The notes beneath the pieces were generated by a model. The model searched no databases. It saw nothing but the letters and a program-made list of their open reading frames with translations, and was not told where the DNA came from. Positions 26,050 to 34,923 of a stretch of DNA of 64,000 nucleotides are shown here, piece after piece; the first letter of the stretch is position 1, and every line of letters starts with the position of its first letter. The stretch is from an uncultured Lachnospiraceae bacterium (lineage in GTDB: Bacteria > Bacillota > Clostridia > Lachnospirales > Lachnospiraceae), in assembly GCA_930972465.1 (NCBI GenBank), contig CAKNHF010000002.1, forward strand, positions 62,001-126,000, read 5' to 3'. Made by a program: the position numbers and the translations under genes.

Positions 26050-28470
26050 CTATTTTCTCAGCTCAATTCCCATGGCTTCAAGCGCCTTCAGAATCCGTTC
26101 CATGGCCGCAGATACATCCGCCTCTTCCAGCGTTCTGTCTTTTGCACGGAACACGATAGAGTAGGCCACAGACTTATATCCCTCTTTGATCTGGCTTCCT
26201 TCATAGATATCAAACAGCTTATAGCTTTCCAGATGGGAGCCTCCTTTCTGCTCGATCACTTCCTCGATCTGGCCAACCAGCACGGATTTCGGGACAACCA
26301 TGCTGATGTCACGTGTAACGGACGGATATTTCGCAATTCCCGTATACTTTCTGTCAAATGTCGCATACGGAAGAACTGCCGGCATATCGATCACCGCGAT
26401 ATACGCTCTCTCTCCGATACCGTATGTGTCGGCAACTTCCGGGTGAACCTCGCCCAGATACCCGACTGTTTTTCCGTCGTAAATTATGTTCGCCTGACGT
26501 CCCGGATGAAGGAATGTCTTGCCTGAATCCGGATCATACTTTTCCCGCTCTTTCATGCCGATCTTCTCAAAGAACTCTTCGACGACGCCCTTCATCGTAA
26601 AGAAATCTCCGTCGCCGTACATTCCCAGAGTAAACTGCATTCTCTCATCCGGAAGTTCGGTAAGCGGCAGCGCTTTCGGAATATAAATATTCCCCAGTTC
26701 ATACAGACGTACATCTTTGTTCCGTCTGTTATAGTTTGTCGCCAGAGAAGTAAGCATCCCGTTCAGTGTACTCGTTCTCATGATACTGTAGTCCTCTCCA
26801 AGAGGATTCATGATCTCGATCGCATTTCTCAGCGGTGAATCAGCCGGAAGAAGCAGTTTCTCGAACACTTTCGGGCTCTCGAAAGAATATGTCATTCCCT
26901 GACTGAAGCCGCAGAACTCCGCGATATCTCTCGCCACCTGCTCAATCCTCAGTTTAAATGAGAGTTTTCCCATTGTGGACTCTCCCGCCGGAAGGGTTGT
27001 CGGAATATTATCATACCCGTAGAATCTTGCCACTTCCTCCGCAAGATCCGCCAGACGGAACAGATCATGACGGAAAGTCGGAGCAATCACTTCTTTCGTC
27101 TCCGCATCGTATCCAAGATCAATCGCTCTGAAATATCCCAGCATCTCTTCTTCGGAAATATCTGTTCCCAGCAGTTCATTGATCTTCTGTGCGTCAAACG
27201 GGACTCTCACCGGCTCTTTCTTCTTTCCGTAGACATCCACGATTCCGCCGACAACTTCACCTGCGCCCATCTCTTCCACAAGCTGGCATGCACGGTCGAT
27301 CGCCGCCTGGGCGTTGTTCGGGTCAAGACCTTTCTCGAATTTTGCGGAAGCGTCTGTCCTCAGGCCGATTCTCTTGCTGGACTTACGGATGTTCACTCCA
27401 TCGAAACATGCCGCCTCAAAAAGCATGGTCTTCACATCGTCTGTAATCATGGAGTTCTCTCCTCCCATGACCCCGGCGATGCCGATCTCCTTCTCGCCGT
27501 CGCATATCATAAGCACGTTCTCATCAACAGTTCTCTCCTGCCCGTCCAGTGTGACAAATTTATCACCGTTCTTCGCAGTCTTTACAATGATATGATGATC
27601 GGCGATGGTATCCAGATCATACGCATGCATCGGCTGCCCGTATTCTTCCATCACATAGTTTGTAATATCAACCAGATTATTGATGGGACGGATTCCCACT
27701 GAAGCAAGTCTTCTCTGCATCCATTTCGGGGACGGACCGATCTTGATGTTCTTTACCACCCTGGCGCAGTAACGCGGGCAGAGATCCTGATTCTCGACTG
27801 TTACTCTGATATAATCGTTAACATCTTCGTCGTTTCCTGTCGGTGTTACAACCGGAGGCCTGAACTCTTTTCTGAAGGTAGCGGCTGCCTCTCTGGCAAT
27901 TCCGATCACGCTGAAGCAGTCCACACGGTTGGATGTGATCTCATACTCGAAAATGGCATCATCGAGTCCCAGAGCCTTAATCGCACTCTCCCCTACAACT
28001 GCATCATCCGGGAAAATGTAGATGCCATACTCCGGCGCTTCCGGATACATCTCTCTTGTGGATCCCAGTTCTTCGATAGAACACATCATGCCATTGCTCT
28101 CCACACCGCGGAGTTTTCCCTTCTTGATCTTCACTCCGCCTGCAACCTTCTGTCCCGGTTCATGTCCTCCCGCAACGCGTCCGCCGTCCAGAACGACCGG
28201 CACTTTATCTCCTTCTTTGACATTCGGTGCTCCGGTGACGATCTGGATCGTCTCTGTGCCGATGTTCACCTGACATATAATCAGTTTATCCGCATCCGGA
28301 TGCTTTTCGATCTTATCGATCTGTCCGATCACGATCTTGTCAAGATCCGCATCCAGTTTCTCATATCCTTCTACTTTTGTTCCGGAAAGCGTCATTGCGT
28401 CCGTGTATTCCTGCGCAGTCACATCGAGATCCGGAACATATGCTTTTATCCATGATAATGAAGTATTCAT
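26050..28470 (-). CDS. pheT: Phenylalanine-tRNA ligase, beta subunit
   Basis: This 806-residue subunit of the heterotetrameric synthetase has the N-terminal tRNA-binding domain (VIGQIDKIEKHPDADKLI, from residue 46), the B3/B4 editing region (YARFC-like RYCARVV, GIAGVMGG), the B5 domain and the C-terminal anticodon-binding FDX-ACB domain (AKYPSVTRDISMVV; SIVFRAKDRTLEEADV). The length is standard. It lies 60 bases downstream of pheS, under the control of the same T-box leader, and ends before the palindromic repeat at 25999. Confidence 0.98.
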   Translation of the reverse strand: MNTSLSWIKAYVPDLDVTAQEYTDAMTLSGTKVEGYEKLDADLDKIVIGQIDKIEKHPDADKLIICQVNIGTETIQIVTGAPNVKEGDKVPVVLDGGRVAGGHEPGQKVAGGVKIKKGKLRGVESNGMMCSIEELGSTREMYPEAPEYGIYIFPDDAVVGESAIKALGLDDAIFEYEITSNRVDCFSVIGIAREAAATFRKEFRPPVVTPTGNDEDVNDYIRVTVENQDLCPRYCARVVKNIKIGPSPKWMQRRLASVGIRPINNLVDITNYVMEEYGQPMHAYDLDTIADHHIIVKTAKNGDKFVTLDGQERTVDENVLMICDGEKEIGIAGVMGGENSMITDDVKTMLFEAACFDGVNIRKSSKRIGLRTDASAKFEKGLDPNNAQAAIDRACQLVEEMGAGEVVGGIVDVYGKKKEPVRVPFDAQKINELLGTDISEEEMLGYFRAIDLGYDAETKEVIAPTFRHDLFRLADLAEEVARFYGYDNIPTTLPAGESTMGKLSFKLRIEQVARDIAEFCGFSQGMTYSFESPKVFEKLLLPADSPLRNAIEIMNPLGEDYSIMRTSTLNGMLTSLATNYNRRNKDVRLYELGNIYIPKALPLTELPDERMQFTLGMYGDGDFFTMKGVVEEFFEKIGMKEREKYDPDSGKTFLHPGRQANIIYDGKTVGYLGEVHPEVADTYGIGERAYIAVIDMPAVLPYATFDRKYTGIAKYPSVTRDISMVVPKSVLVGQIEEVIEQKGGSHLESYKLFDIYEGSQIKEGYKSVAYSIVFRAKDRTLEEADVSAAMERILKALEAMGIELRK

Positions 28471-28529
28471 CTTAACTACCTTTCCTTCCTTCTATTTCCT
28501 AAATCGATATATCTTCCTGTTCATATTTC

Positions 28530-29549
28530 CTAGAACTGTTTCAGGAATCTGATGTCATTCTCATAGAGAAGCCTCATATCATCGATCTCATATTTTAAAA
28601 GCGCGATACGCTCAAGCCCCACGCCGAATGCAAATCCCCCGTATACTTCCGGGTCGATCCCGCACATCTCAAGCACATGGGGATGTACCATTCCGCAGCC
28701 GAGAATCTCAATCCATCCCGAGCCTTTGCAGAACCGGCATCCTTTTCCTCCGCACTTGAAGCAGCTCACATCCACCTCTGCGCTCGGCTCCGTGAACGGG
28801 AAGTGATGCGGACGGAATTTCGTCTTTGTCTCGGGACCGAACAGCTCCTTTGCAAACACTTCCAGGGTTCCCTTCAGATCCGCAAAAGAAATATTTTTAT
28901 CAATGACAAGTCCCTCGATCTGATGGAAGGAAGGAGAATGCGTAGCATCCACTTCGTCGGAGCGGAACACCCTTCCCGGTGAAATCATGCGGATCGGAAG
29001 TTTCCCCTGCTCCATGATACGTGCCTGAACCGGTGACGTCTGGGTTCGGAGCACGATGTCCTTATTGATATAGAATGTATCCTGCTCGTCCTTGGCCGGA
29101 TGATCTGCCGGAATATTCAGTTTTTCGAAGTTGTACTCATCATACTCAACTTCAGGTCCTTCAATCACCTCATACCCCATGCCGACAAAGATACGCTCCA
29201 CCTCTTCCTGGGCGATGGTATTCGGATGTCTGTGTCCGATAATATTTTTCTTTGACGGGAGCGTCACATCAATGACTTCCTCTTTCAGTTTCTGTTCACG
29301 AACGGCTTTCTCCATCTTTGCCTTTGTCTCGTCCAGCAGCTGCTCGATAGCAGCCCTTGTATCATTGACCATCTGCCCGACCTTTGGTCTGTCTTCCGGC
29401 GCAACATCTTTCATGCCTTTAAGCACTGCGGTAAGTTCGCCCTTTCTTCCGAGAAATCTTACTCGGACATCATTCAGTTTTTCAGGCGCATCAGCCGCCT
29501 GGATCTGCGCGACCGCCTCCGCTTTGATCTGTTCCAGTTTCTCTTTCAT
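28530..29549 (-). CDS. pheS: Phenylalanine-tRNA ligase, alpha subunit
   Basis: This 339-residue catalytic subunit charges tRNA-Phe together with PheT. An N-terminal coiled coil (residues 1-90) is followed by the class II synthetase core: motif 2 (RMISPGRVFRSDEVDATHSPSF) and motif 3 (FAFGVGLERIALLKY). A CFKCGGKGCRFCKGSGW zinc-like insertion typical of PheS is present. Transcription is governed by the T-box upstream (29634-29880). The start follows an AGGAG-type site. Confidence 0.98.
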   Translation of the reverse strand: MKEKLEQIKAEAVAQIQAADAPEKLNDVRVRFLGRKGELTAVLKGMKDVAPEDRPKVGQMVNDTRAAIEQLLDETKAKMEKAVREQKLKEEVIDVTLPSKKNIIGHRHPNTIAQEEVERIFVGMGYEVIEGPEVEYDEYNFEKLNIPADHPAKDEQDTFYINKDIVLRTQTSPVQARIMEQGKLPIRMISPGRVFRSDEVDATHSPSFHQIEGLVIDKNISFADLKGTLEVFAKELFGPETKTKFRPHHFPFTEPSAEVDVSCFKCGGKGCRFCKGSGWIEILGCGMVHPHVLEMCGIDPEVYGGFAFGVGLERIALLKYEIDDMRLLYENDIRFLKQF

Positions 29550-29633
29550 CTCTTACTCCTTTCCGCTGTCTGCCGTGTATCTGTCTCACGGCATCATGGT
29601 ATAATTCCCAATTCTGTACATTTAGAGCAAAAA

Positions 29634-29880
29634 GAAAAGCCCCGTCCCCGAAAGGGACGAGACTCTGAACTTCTCGCGGTACCACCCTGTTTCCCGCACT
29701 GTAAGCGCGGACACTCGGCATGTGTAACGTACAATCTACGGCGCTCTCTACTGCAGTTTCAAAAGCGCAGCTAACGTGGGAAATTCGATCGCCATCTGAA
29801 CTAAAGAGAACTTTCAGCCGGTGATTCTCTCTCTCTGATAGAAAATGGGTCTCTACTTTACACGATCTCAGCTTTTCCAA
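29634..29880 (-). promoter_or_regulatory. T-box riboswitch controlling pheST
   Basis: On the minus strand the leader shows a long Stem I with a GGCTGAAAG apical region and a specifier region around 29778-29786 (GAATTTCCC), in which UUC, a Phe codon, can be read at 29782-29780. The invariant T-box AGGGTGGTACCGCG lies at 29688-29675, and a terminator hairpin of CGTCCC/GGGACG arms with a T-run lies at 29663-29634. Uncharged tRNA-Phe would stabilise the antiterminator and allow pheST transcription. Confidence 0.95.
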
Positions 29881-29910
29881 ACATTATTTTGCTGTTAATC
29901 AGCCAAATCA

Positions 29911-30837
29911 CTATTCCATTTTAACACAGGTTTCCGGTTTGTCAACCCTGGTTTTCTCCGGATTATCCCCTCTTTTTTTCGAAGGGCCGGTTCCCCGTTT
30001 TCTGCCGAAATAGAATTTCTCAATCAGTGCGTTCAGCTCCCCTCCCAGAAGAATAATATACATGCAGCCGTACAGCCAGAGCATAATCAGTATGATGGTT
30101 GTAAGACTCCCATACATGCTGGAAAATCCTGTGAATATATCCAGATAAACAGAAAAGATGAACGAAATAAGAAGCCATCCGCATGCTGTAAATACTGCTC
30201 CCGGAAGTTGTTTTCGAAGCGTTGTCTTTGCTCTGTTCTTTCTGTTCGGCAAAAATTTATATATCAGATCCCAGAACACTGTAAGTACAACAAGTGTCAC
30301 GAAAGTTCGGATACGTATAATAAAATCCACCACTCTGCTCAGAAACGGCACATGCTCATACAGCATCACGCTGATGCTGTTTCCGAAAACAGAGAGCACC
30401 AGAGAGAGCATGATCGCCAGCAGAAAGAGCACCGTATAGAATGATGCCCTTATTCTTAAGTAAAAATAATTTCTTGTCTCAGTATTTGCGTAAATACAAT
30501 TAAGTCCTGATGTAACGGACAACACCCCTTTTCCCGCTGACCACAGCGCGACAAGAATGGTAATCGGAATAATGCTTCCGGACTGTGTATAAACCTGAAC
30601 CATGACAGATCTTATCAACGGTGCCACGGACTCCGGAAATACCTGAAGCACTGCTTTCAGCATATCATTCAATGTCACCTGAGTAAACTGCATCATAGTC
30701 AGGAGCAGAAGAAAGATGGGAATCAGAGATAACACAAAAAAGTAAGCCGCCTGTGCTGCGTAGGCGCCCGTATGATGAGAATTAACAGTCACGATGATTC
30801 TCAGTATACTCTTTTTCAGACGATTCCATCTGTCCAT
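29911..30837 (-). CDS. YihY/BrkB-family membrane protein
   Basis: This 308-residue protein has six membrane helices of the YihY/virulence-factor-BrkB family. Landmarks are the early AYAAQAAYFFVLSLIP (residues 25-40), ALWSAGKGVLSVTSGLN and the late YGSLTTIILIMLWLYGCMYIILLGGELNA. The family was once called ribonuclease BN, a name now known to be wrong; its function is unsettled. A C-terminal tail of about 35 residues is rich in lysine and charged residues. It is 116 bases downstream of the terminator of the 6S-like RNA and convergent with nothing; the T-box leader follows. Confidence 0.88.
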   Translation of the reverse strand: MDRWNRLKKSILRIIVTVNSHHTGAYAAQAAYFFVLSLIPIFLLLLTMMQFTQVTLNDMLKAVLQVFPESVAPLIRSVMVQVYTQSGSIIPITILVALWSAGKGVLSVTSGLNCIYANTETRNYFYLRIRASFYTVLFLLAIMLSLVLSVFGNSISVMLYEHVPFLSRVVDFIIRIRTFVTLVVLTVFWDLIYKFLPNRKNRAKTTLRKQLPGAVFTACGWLLISFIFSVYLDIFTGFSSMYGSLTTIILIMLWLYGCMYIILLGGELNALIEKFYFGRKRGTGPSKKRGDNPEKTRVDKPETCVKME

Positions 30838-30952
30838 ATTGAAAACTCCTCATAACAGTTCCGACGGCATGATTATTCAGTCCGGCGTTTCAAAAACACG
30901 GCCTGAAATATCTTTCCCTCTGCCCGGACACTGTATTCACTTTTTTCATGAA

Positions 30953-31185
30953 GAAAAAGCGGCCGTACACAACGACCGCCTTTATCTTTAGTAGTTACCC
31001 AAAATGCCGGTCCTGTATTTTGACTCCTAGCCACAGCTAGGTGGGCAACCGCATCTGCTTTTCTGTCTTCCACTGCAACTTGGAGGCCTGACATATTACA
31101 GAAATATAAGAATCCCTTTTAAAGTAATGTAGGTTCAAAATTACAGGGTTATCGCACATTCCAGGTTAACTGTCATATCAATTCT
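30953..31185 (-). ncRNA. ssrS: Probable 6S RNA
   Basis: A promoter (31192-31220) and a U-tailed hairpin terminator (30953-30980) define a minus-strand transcript of about 230 bases without a convincing coding frame. It folds as a long rod. CCTGTAATTTTGA (31147-31135) pairs with TCAAAATACAGG (31023-31012), extended by CCTA/TAGG. A central open region follows. An apical stem TTTCTGT/ACAGAAA (31104-31098, 31066-31060) has a further inner stem. A small CCAC/GTGG hairpin sits on the 3' side of the bubble. Closing stem, bubble with a small 3' hairpin, and apical stem are the architecture of 6S RNA, which binds the sigma-A polymerase. Identification is by shape, not by sequence match, so another sRNA is possible. 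Confidence 0.6.
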
Positions 31186-31191
31186 AGATGT

Positions 31192-31220
31192 ATTATACTC
31201 CATTTACATTGATTTTACAA
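31192..31220 (-). promoter_or_regulatory. Promoter of the 6S-like RNA
   Basis: On the minus strand -35 TTGTAA (31220-31215) and -10 TATAAT (31197-31192) are separated by 17 bases. Confidence 0.75.
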
Positions 31221-31330
31221 CCGCTACTTTTTGAACAGATTCGTGCATTTATTACAATGATATGGTATAGTTACATTATGGCATAAACGCTGATGCCGAC
31301 TTAACATACATATAAAGGAGTTTTTGCTAT

Positions 31331-32113
31331 ATGAAAATGAACGAATTAAAACTGGTCTATTTCAGTCCGACCGGAACAACAAGAAAAGTCCTGATGGAAA
31401 CAGCACGCAATATCGACCTCAAATCGGTATCTTTCGATTTTTCAGTTTACAAGGAGAAAAAACCGGTTCTCAGGTTTGCGGCAAATGATTTCGTACTTTT
31501 CGGAATTCCTGTATATTATGGCCGTGTTCCTGCACTGTTTACAGAATACCTTGCAAATATAACAGGCAGCGGCACTCCCGCGGCATTGATCGCCACATAC
31601 GGCTGTCGGGAATATGAAGATGCCCTGCTCGAATTAAAAGAAACCGTAGAAAAAAACGGTTTTAAAGTAATCGGAGCCGCTGCATTTCCCGCCGAACATT
31701 CTCTTGTCCCGACCATCGGCGCGCGGCGCCCCAATAAAAATGATATGAAAGTTATTGCGGATTACGGCGTACAGCTGAATCGCAGAATCAGGAAAGAAAC
31801 AGCTTTTGACTCGGTCAGCATTCATGTTCCAGGAAATTCACCCTATCGTAAATACGGCAGGAACTCCCTGTTTCCCAAAGCTGATGTAAGCACATGCACA
31901 GTCTGCAGAGCATGTGCAAAATCCTGTCCTTCGGGAGCGATCTCTATAAAAGAACCTATGAAAACAGATCACAAAAAATGCATTGGCTGCCTGAAGTGCA
32001 TTCGTGTCTGTAAGCAAAACTCCCGAGCCATAAGTTCAATCAAATTCCGGATATTAAGCAGCAGACTGAATAAAGTCTGTCAGAACGACAGGCAGGCTGA
32101 TATTTTCCTTTAA
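31331..32113 (+). CDS. EFR1-type flavodoxin-ferredoxin fusion
   Basis: This 260-residue redox protein has an N-terminal flavodoxin-like domain (FMN loop FSPTGTTRK, residues 11-19; FGIPVYYGRVP) and a C-terminal 2[4Fe-4S] ferredoxin (CTVCRACAKSCPSGA and CIGCLKCIRVCKQNSRA). This matches the EFR1 family, common in gut Clostridia, which probably carries electrons between flavin and iron-sulfur partners; physiological partners are unknown. The gene stands alone, with a terminator after it. The start at 31331 (or the Met two codons later) follows AAAGGAG. Confidence 0.9.
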   Translation: MKMNELKLVYFSPTGTTRKVLMETARNIDLKSVSFDFSVYKEKKPVLRFAANDFVLFGIPVYYGRVPALFTEYLANITGSGTPAALIATYGCREYEDALLELKETVEKNGFKVIGAAAFPAEHSLVPTIGARRPNKNDMKVIADYGVQLNRRIRKETAFDSVSIHVPGNSPYRKYGRNSLFPKADVSTCTVCRACAKSCPSGAISIKEPMKTDHKKCIGCLKCIRVCKQNSRAISSIKFRILSSRLNKVCQNDRQADIFL

Positions 32114-32122
32114 ATACCGCGA

Positions 32123-32177
32123 ACGCCTCTGAGGCGGAAACTTTCTGTCAGGTTTCTTCTCAGAGGCGTCTTTTTTA
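32123..32177 (+). terminator. Terminator of the EFR1 gene
   Basis: Arms ACGCCTCTGAG (32123-32133) and CTCAGAGGCGT (32159-32169) are followed by CTTTTTT. Confidence 0.85.
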
Positions 32178-32180
32178 TAG

Positions 32181-32217
32181 GAAAACGCTGTCCGGCATAA
32201 TGCCGGACAGCGTTTTC
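32181..32217 (-). terminator. Terminator of pckA
   Basis: A perfect 17-bp hairpin (32181-32197 and 32201-32217) with the loop TAA and an A4 arm that becomes a T-run on the minus strand. It lies next to the convergent EFR1 terminator. Confidence 0.8.
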
Positions 32218-32236
32218 AGCTGAATACTTACTGCTC

Positions 32237-33841
32237 TTACTCCTGCGGGCCTGCTGCAACAAGAGCTTTTCCAAGCTCGTTGCTCTCGTATTTCTTAAAG
32301 TTCTTAACGAATCTTGCAGCCAGATCTTTTGCTTTCTCCTCCCACTCGGAAGCATCAGCATATGTGTCTCTCGGATCAAGGATTGCCGGATCAACTCCCG
32401 GAAGCTCTGTCGGAACTTCGAAGTTGAAGTGCGGGATTGTCTTTGTCGGTGCATCAAGGATTGCTCCGCTGAGGATCGCATCGATGATTCCACGTGTATC
32501 TTTGATAGAGATACGTTTTCCTGTTCCGTTCCATCCTGTGTTAACAAGGTAAGCTTTTGCTCCGCTTGCTTTCATTCTCTTAACAAGTTCCTCTGCATAT
32601 TTTGTCGGATGCAGCTCAAGGAATGCCTGTCCGAAACATGCGGAGAATGTCGGTGTCGGCTCTGTGATACCGCGCTCTGTTCCTGCAAGTTTTGCTGTGA
32701 ATCCTGACAGGAAGTAGTACTCTGTCTGCTCAGGTGTCAGAACAGATACCGGAGGAAGTACTCCGAATGCGTCTGCTGACAGGAAGATAACATTCTTCGC
32801 TGCCGGAGCTGCGGATACCGGACGAACGATCTTCTCGATATGATCGATCGGATAGGATACACGTGTATTCTCTGTCACGCTCTTATCTGTAAAATCGATG
32901 TGTCCCTCTGCATCCAGTGTAACGTTTTCAAGAAGAGCATTGCGTTTGATTGCATTGTAGATATCCGGCTCGGAATCTTTGTCAAGGTCGATAACCTTAG
33001 CATAGCATCCGCCCTCGAAGTTGAATACACCGTTGTCGTCCCAGCCGTGCTCGTCATCACCGATGAGAAGTCTCTTCGGGTCTGTGGAAAGAGTTGTCTT
33101 TCCTGTTCCGGAAAGGCCGAAGAAGATTGCTGTATTCTCGCCGTTCATGTCCGTGTTTGCTGAGCAGTGCATGGAAGCGATTCCCTTCAGCGGCAGGTAA
33201 TAGTTCATCATAGAGAACATACCTTTCTTCATCTCTCCGCCGTACCATGTATTTACGATAACCTGCTCACGGCTTGTGATATTGAACATTACAGCTGTCT
33301 CTGATCTGAGACCCAGTTCTTCATAATTCTCTACTTTTGCCTTGGAAGCGTTGTAAACCACGAAATCCGGTACAAAGTTCTCCAGTTCTTCTGCTGTCGG
33401 CTGAATGAACATGTTAGTAACAAAGTGAGCCTGCCATGCAACTTCCACGATGAAACGGATTGCCATACGTGTATCTTTGTTTGCACCACAGAAAGCATCT
33501 ACAACAAACAGTCTCTTGTTGGAGAGCTCTTTCTTTGCAATCTCTTTTACTGCGTCCCATGCCTCCTGAGAAGCCGGATGATTGTCATTTTTGTACTCGT
33601 CAGATGTCCACCATACAGTATCTTTGGAGTTCTCATCCATTACAATATATTTGTCTTTCGGAGAACGGCCTGTATAGATACCAGTCATAACGTTGACTGC
33701 TCCAAGTTCACTGACCTGTCCCTTGTCATATCCTTCAAGATTCGGGTTTGTCTCCTCCTCGAACAGCATCTCATAAGAAGGATTGTGGACAATTTCTGTA
33801 GTTCCCGTAATACCATACTGAGTTAAATCAATATTTGCCAT
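32237..33841 (-). CDS. pckA: Phosphoenolpyruvate carboxykinase (ATP)
   Basis: This 534-residue enzyme converts oxaloacetate and ATP to phosphoenolpyruvate, CO2 and ADP, or runs in reverse to fix CO2 in anaerobes. Visible motifs are the substrate loop [10 protein letters not shown], the P-loop [13 protein letters not shown], the kinase-1a/2 metal site [16 protein letters not shown] and LVNTGWNG with RISIKDTR. The start is taken at 33841 ([10 protein letters not shown]), 15 codons inside the longer frame, with an AGAGGTT site upstream. It has its own strong promoter (33910-33938) and terminator. Confidence 0.97.
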   Translation of the reverse strand: MANIDLTQYGITGTTEIVHNPSYEMLFEEETNPNLEGYDKGQVSELGAVNVMTGIYTGRSPKDKYIVMDENSKDTVWWTSDEYKNDNHPASQEAWDAVKEIAKKELSNKRLFVVDAFCGANKDTRMAIRFIVEVAWQAHFVTNMFIQPTAEELENFVPDFVVYNASKAKVENYEELGLRSETAVMFNITSREQVIVNTWYGGEMKKGMFSMMNYYLPLKGIASMHCSANTDMNGENTAIFFGLSGTGKTTLSTDPKRLLIGDDEHGWDDNGVFNFEGGCYAKVIDLDKDSEPDIYNAIKRNALLENVTLDAEGHIDFTDKSVTENTRVSYPIDHIEKIVRPVSAAPAAKNVIFLSADAFGVLPPVSVLTPEQTEYYFLSGFTAKLAGTERGITEPTPTFSACFGQAFLELHPTKYAEELVKRMKASGAKAYLVNTGWNGTGKRISIKDTRGIIDAILSGAILDAPTKTIPHFNFEVPTELPGVDPAILDPRDTYADASEWEEKAKDLAARFVKNFKKYESNELGKALVAAGPQE

Positions 33842-33909
33842 GTTACGTTCAACCTCTCTCTTTCTATAGTATTTTTGGAGATCCATACCGAAGTCTCCAA
33901 TATGTTCAC

Positions 33910-33938
33910 ATTATACAAAATAACTGATAAAAAATCAA
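33910..33938 (-). promoter_or_regulatory. Promoter of pckA
   Basis: On the minus strand TTGATT (33938-33933) and TATAAT (33915-33910) are separated by 17 bases, about 70 bases before the start codon. Confidence 0.8.
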
Positions 33939-34036
33939 TAACAATCTTTTACGATATTTCTTAAATTTATGAAAGATTTTTTATCGTTTTATTCATTTTA
34001 ATTTATTTTTCAACGAATTTGCGCTTTTCCTCAAAG

Positions 34037-34072
34037 AAAAACGCAGGATTTAATTTTTTATCCTGCGTTTTT
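34037..34072 (-). terminator. Terminator of the thrC-cdd operon
   Basis: Arms AAAAACGCAGGAT (34037-34049) and ATCCTGCGTTTTT (34060-34072) are perfectly complementary over 13 bases, downstream of cdd on the minus strand. Confidence 0.85.
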
Positions 34073-34133
34073 TATTTTTCTTATAGTCAAATTTTTATCT
34101 AACTTTTACTTGAAAAGGCTTATTTCCTGTAAA

Positions 34134-34562
34134 TCAGCGGCCCGTAACATCCTGATCCGGCTGCAGACGGAACACCTCCGGCAAAAGTTCACGAAGAGTA
34201 AACACCCTGTATTCTTCTTCTGAGACCGCACATATAACTCTGAAATCCTCCGGATCACAGAATTCTGCCATCACCTGGCGGCATACGCCGCAGGGATAAC
34301 ACCACACCGGAGCATCCTTTCCTCCGACTATGGCAATAGCTCTGAAGTCTCTTTTCCCCTCTGATACTGCCTTAAAAATGGCCGTTCTTTCCGCACAGTT
34401 TGTCGGTCCGTAGGCCTGATTTTCAATATTACATCCTGTATACACGGTCCCGTCGCTGCAAAGCAGGGCAGCTCCTACCCTGAAATGAGAGTACGGGCTG
34501 TAGGAAAATTTCCGGGCCGCAGCTGCCTCCTCTATAAGGCTGCAATAATCCAGACTGCTCAT
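34134..34562 (-). CDS. cdd: Cytidine deaminase
   Basis: This 142-residue zinc enzyme deaminates cytidine and deoxycytidine to uridine and deoxyuridine in pyrimidine salvage. The proton-shuttle glutamate and first zinc ligand lie in NCAERTAI and the two other cysteines in PCGVCRQVM. The N-terminal SPYSHFRVGAAL and GCNIENQAYG are typical. It follows a small membrane protein gene by one base and lies at the end of the thrC operon. Confidence 0.95.
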   Translation of the reverse strand: MSSLDYCSLIEEAAAARKFSYSPYSHFRVGAALLCSDGTVYTGCNIENQAYGPTNCAERTAIFKAVSEGKRDFRAIAIVGGKDAPVWCYPCGVCRQVMAEFCDPEDFRVICAVSEEEYRVFTLRELLPEVFRLQPDQDVTGR

Positions 34563-34563
34563 C

Positions 34564-34908
34564 CTAATAATATTCCTTCTTTAATTTTGTCGTATACGAA
34601 GCGAACCAGAAGATCACCACAATAAATATGATCATTGCCGCTGTATCTGCTATTACGATCCGATGTACATAATAGTGTACAATGTCGATCACCCCGGCAG
34701 CCAGCGAAACTCCCCCGAACACAAGAAGGGCCGGTCCTGCTTTTTTGATATATGCTTCTTTATTCCTGCATTTTCTGTCTGCATAATCCTTCCCCAGCAG
34801 GAGTGTTGTATTGATCTCGCCGCTTTTTTTCATCTTTATGTATGCGTAAAATGAATACAGACCGCAGAAAAACAATATGATGCCGATTATACCCCATATA
34901 CCGTCCAT
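34564..34908 (-). CDS. Small three-helix membrane protein, unknown function
   Basis: This 114-residue hydrophobic protein has helices at about residues 4-24, 58-80 and 88-108, with a positively charged loop after helix 1 containing LLLGKDYADRKCRNKEAYIKK-like residues (about 38-57). The pattern resembles DUF3784-type proteins of Clostridia, but the match is not certain. The ATG at 34908 is preferred over the GTG two codons earlier because of ribosome-binding-site spacing. It sits between thrC and cdd and is probably co-transcribed. Confidence 0.65.
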   Translation of the reverse strand: MDGIWGIIGIILFFCGLYSFYAYIKMKKSGEINTTLLLGKDYADRKCRNKEAYIKKAGPALLVFGGVSLAAGVIDIVHYYVHRIVIADTAAMIIFIVVIFWFASYTTKLKKEYY

Positions 34909-34923
34909 ATGCACTCCGCTCCT

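Noticed and set aside
29491..29880. A 129-residue reading frame on the minus strand
   Set aside because: It covers the T-box leader and its terminator and runs into pheS in another frame.
30873..31094. A 73-residue reading frame on the minus strand
   Set aside because: It lies over the self-complementary 6S-like RNA with its terminator inside the frame, and has no ribosome binding site.
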